The notes under the pieces: model-generated
Seen by the model: the letters and a program-made list of their open reading frames with translations, nothing else
What the model was told of the DNA's origin: nothing
The model's database searches: none
DNA from: Candidatus Gottesmanbacteria bacterium
GTDB lineage: Bacteria; Patescibacteria; Microgenomatia; 2-02-FULL-39-11
Assembly: GCA_016186795.1 (NCBI GenBank)
Contig: JACPKY010000002.1
Span: forward strand, 383,814 to 447,813
Direction: 5' to 3'
Length of the DNA stretch: 64,000 bases
Program-made: the position numbers and the translations under genes
In this document: piece by piece, positions 62,056 to 64,000 of the stretch
Position numbering within the stretch: the stretch's first letter is position 1
How the letters are laid out: each line of letters starts with the position of its first letter

Positions 62056-63063
62056 TTACGATAGGTAATGTTGGAGACAAGAAAGAAAGTACTTTTTGGT
62101 TAGAACAAGACCTTCGGAAATCGTAAACGCTGGTTGCCATTTCAGTTCGTGCACAATCTTTCGATTATCTATAATCGCATTTCCTGATTCAATCGCCTTT
62201 CTCTCGGAAGACCAAGGAACATGGGCAATACTTCCACCAATATATTGAACGATATACTGAGCAATTTGTCCAACAGCATAGTATTCGCTAGAGCTCACAA
62301 AATAAACATTTCCACGACTTTTAGGACTTACAGAGGCTTTTATAAGGGCGCTTACTGCATCCTGAATGTAGATAACAGTTCGTATCTGACTACCTTTCCC
62401 AAATACCGTAATTTTTTTCCCGCAAAGTCCTAGTCCAATGAAATAGTTTATGAATCCAAAATCACTACTTTTGATATTTGACCGTGGCCCATAGACATTC
62501 GCAAGGCGAAGCACCGTTGCATCTAATTTATATGCATGTGCGTATAAAAGTACATATTTTTCAGAAGCGCATTTATTCGCTGAATAAATATCCAGCGGAA
62601 ACTCCGGATGAAGTTCATCGATTTTCTTTGCATGCATTTTCCCGATTTGTGTACTCGTTCCAATTTGAACAAACTTCAATGAAGGGTTTCTCTTTCTTGC
62701 TGCATCAAGGAGAGTTATGACTCCCTTACAGTTTACATCAACATCAATAAGAGGTTCCCTCATTGAATCGGGATGAGAAGTATATGCAGCACAATTGAAA
62801 AGTATATCCTGTCCATATACTGCTTGAGAAACATCATCGAAATTTCTAATATCTTTTTTCAGAAATTGAATTTTCTTTTCAATTCCGACAATATTATAAA
62901 AATTTGCTCCTGAGTGTTTTTCCACACTATCGTAAATAGTAACGCGTGCACCAAGACCCACGCATGTTCGTGCCAAATTACTCCCAATAAATCCCAATCC
63001 ACCAGTAATAAGAATTTTCTTTTTTCCAAGACTAGGAAGTGAGAAAGCTTTTTTTTCGCTCAT
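62056..63063 (-). CDS. Extended SDR nucleotide-sugar epimerase/dehydratase
   Basis: 335 residues: TGGLGFIGSN near 20-29, FNCAAYTSHPDSM, TSTQIG, YSANK (Tyr/Lys), RLANVYGPRS. The SHPDSMREP segment and overall plan look like CDP-tyvelose/paratose-type 2-epimerases and dTDP-glucose dehydratase relatives, without a clear match. Nucleotide sugar processing in the cytoplasm. It lies between the tandem GT-C genes and a GT2 gene with short gaps. Confidence 0.83.
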   Translation of the reverse strand: MSEKKAFSLPSLGKKKILITGGLGFIGSNLARTCVGLGARVTIYDSVEKHSGANFYNIVGIEKKIQFLKKDIRNFDDVSQAVYGQDILFNCAAYTSHPDSMREPLIDVDVNCKGVITLLDAARKRNPSLKFVQIGTSTQIGKMHAKKIDELHPEFPLDIYSANKCASEKYVLLYAHAYKLDATVLRLANVYGPRSNIKSSDFGFINYFIGLGLCGKKITVFGKGSQIRTVIYIQDAVSALIKASVSPKSRGNVYFVSSSEYYAVGQIAQYIVQYIGGSIAHVPWSSERKAIESGNAIIDNRKIVHELKWQPAFTISEGLVLTKKYFLSCLQHYLS

Positions 63064-63084
63064 AAATACGTTTATTAACTAGCG

Positions 63085-63882
63085 CTATTTAGCAGGAAAA
63101 AGGCGGTACAGTCTGAGTGCTAGCATATCATGGATCATATGAAGAAAAAGTATCAATCTTGAATGAATATGCTTTTCCAAGATCTTTGAAGACGTCTGAA
63201 ATTGCGTTTCGGGAGAAGAGACGGCTTTTGAGAAAGGATGAACCCTATACGATGCAAGATATGTATCAAGAAATCCCAAGGGATATTTTTTCCAAATGCG
63301 AATCCAGTAGTCAAAATCCATATCATAGTGAAGATTCTCATCAAACAGTCCAATTTTATCCACAATAGAACGCCTCCAAAAGGTAGCAGGTTGAGATATG
63401 TATTGTACGATGTAAAAAGCCCATCTATGGCGAAAGAATTTCAAAAAGCTATTCTTATAGACTGTTATCAATTTTCGGACCTCTTGACCAGTGCTATCAA
63501 CAATATGACATTTTCCCGTCACCCACATGATATGTTTCTCTTTCATAAAAAATACGGCAATGTTATATAAAGCATCTTTTTCAAGATAATCATCGGAATT
63601 GAGATACCCGATAATTTTACCGGAGGTGTTACGAATTCCTTGATTTATCGCATTAGACTGACCTGAATCTTTTTTGGACACATATCGGATTTTGCGTTTA
63701 TACTTTTGGAGAATTTGAAGTGTTTCATCTTGTGATCCTCCATCCAGAATAATATATTCAAGGTTTGGATATTTCTGGGACAAAACTGATTGAATAGTTT
63801 TCTCAATGAATGTACCTTGATTAAAAGACGGTGTAATGAGAGTAATTCGGGGAAATTTATTTCTTGGATTTTTTTGTGTCAT
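63085..63882 (-). CDS. Glycosyltransferase family 2 (GT-A)
   Basis: 265 residues from the ATG at 63882. ITLITPSFNQGTFIEKTIQ, ILDGGSQDET, KKDSGQSNAINQG and LNSDDYLEKDA (metal DD) are clear GT2 motifs of the WcaA/WbdO type. The frame can be extended to ATG 63921 or TTG 63936; the shorter start cuts overlap with the neighbouring DUF2304-like gene to 26 bases and starts just before the domain. Inverting transferase, sugar unknown. Confidence 0.86.
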   Translation of the reverse strand: MTQKNPRNKFPRITLITPSFNQGTFIEKTIQSVLSQKYPNLEYIILDGGSQDETLQILQKYKRKIRYVSKKDSGQSNAINQGIRNTSGKIIGYLNSDDYLEKDALYNIAVFFMKEKHIMWVTGKCHIVDSTGQEVRKLITVYKNSFLKFFRHRWAFYIVQYISQPATFWRRSIVDKIGLFDENLHYDMDFDYWIRIWKKYPLGFLDTYLASYRVHPFSKAVSSPETQFQTSSKILEKHIHSRLILFLHMIHDMLALRLYRLFPAK

Positions 63883-64000
63883 TCTGAAGGGCAATTTGCT
63901 GAACAAGCTTCGTAATTTCATGCCGTATATCTTCAAGAAAGATGTATAAACGAAATACGAGGTAAAAAAGGAGCGCTATTGAAACATACACAACAACATC
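63857..64000 (-). CDS. DUF2304-like small membrane protein, 5' part cut by window edge
   Basis: Only the last 47 codons are inside the window, reading in from position 64000 to a TAA at 63857. They encode a hydrophobic helix (ALLFYLVFRLYIFLED) followed by EITKLVQQIALQ and a Lys-rich tail. This is the end of DUF2304 proteins: small (about 110-120 residue) two-to-three-helix membrane proteins that often sit beside GT2 dolichol/polyprenyl-phosphate sugar synthases. The gene should continue to the right. Identification from this fragment is moderate. Confidence 0.6.
   Translation of the reverse strand, partial: DVVVYVSIALLFYLVFRLYIFLEDIRHEITKLVQQIALQNDTKKSKK

Noticed and set aside
1..64000. CRISPR arrays, tRNA, rRNA, insertion sequences, attachment sites, riboswitches
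   Set aside because: No repeat-spacer pattern, tRNA-like cloverleaf or transposase-type protein was seen in the gaps, which are too short for most of these.

Overview
The window is one continuous cell-surface glycan locus: 56 genes, 55 of them read leftwards (minus strand), cut at both edges. I see no housekeeping gene, rRNA, tRNA, CRISPR array, insertion sequence or integrase. Genes are packed with ATGA/TAATG overlaps, and the longest stretch without a gene is about 60 bases (31111-31170), so no stretch over 300 bases lacks a gene. DNA is AT-rich and the proteins are rich in Lys, Ile and Phe. TGA is a normal stop. Sigma70-type TATAAT and TTGACT/TTGAAA boxes point to a bacterium. Dense packing, standard code and several -10 boxes lying almost on the start codon would fit a Patescibacteria/CPR lineage such as Microgenomates, but no marker gene is present and this is inference.

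Layout in transcription order (right to left), with operons inferred from spacing and promoter-like boxes. (a) 64000-59010: end of a DUF2304-like protein, a GT2, an SDR epimerase and two tandem paralogous GT-C membrane transferases. (b) 58974-53223: GDP-mannose-3,5-epimerase-like and GDP-L-fucose-synthase-like enzymes, carbamoyltransferase, RmlD-like reductase, GT4. (c) 53177-42708: asparagine synthase, GT4, ABC exporter Wzm/Wzt, then a KdnB-like dehydrogenase, a KdnA-like aminotransferase, methyltransferase, SpsF-like cytidylyltransferase and a GT-B-like protein. (d) 42658-31171: NeuB-type synthase, PseG-like hydrolase, a CBS-SDR fusion, NeuD-like acyltransferase, DegT aminotransferase, methyltransferase, GalE-like epimerase, GT2, SurC-like GT-B, GT2 and a sugar C-methyltransferase. 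(e) 31110-24292: GT-B, GT2, KpsS-like GT-B, a second carbamoyltransferase, GT. (f) 24254-8540: second NeuB, SDR, aldehyde dehydrogenase, large membrane protein, NeuA, transketolase, SurC-like GT-B, GT11 and GT10 fucosyltransferases with methyltransferases and GT2, DUF2142 protein. (g) 8500-2662: GT-C transferase, perosamine-synthase-like aminotransferase, Wzx-like flippase, GT2, GT4. (h) 1737-1: epimerase and split transketolase; a lone rightward methyltransferase (1785-2681) sits between (g) and (h).

Together the genes could make GDP-fucose, probably a GDP-perosamine-like sugar, and two distinct CMP-activated nonulosonic/ulosonic acids. They could decorate these by O-/C-methylation, carbamoylation, amidation and N-acylation, join them with many transferases, and export the product by a flippase and an ABC exporter. 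The most distinctive parts are the module at 40557-47996, where a NeuB/PseG/SpsF nonulosonate set sits with a KdnA/KdnB-like pair that installs a terminal amine on Kdo in Shewanella, and the fusion of a regulatory CBS pair to a sugar epimerase (39193-40560).
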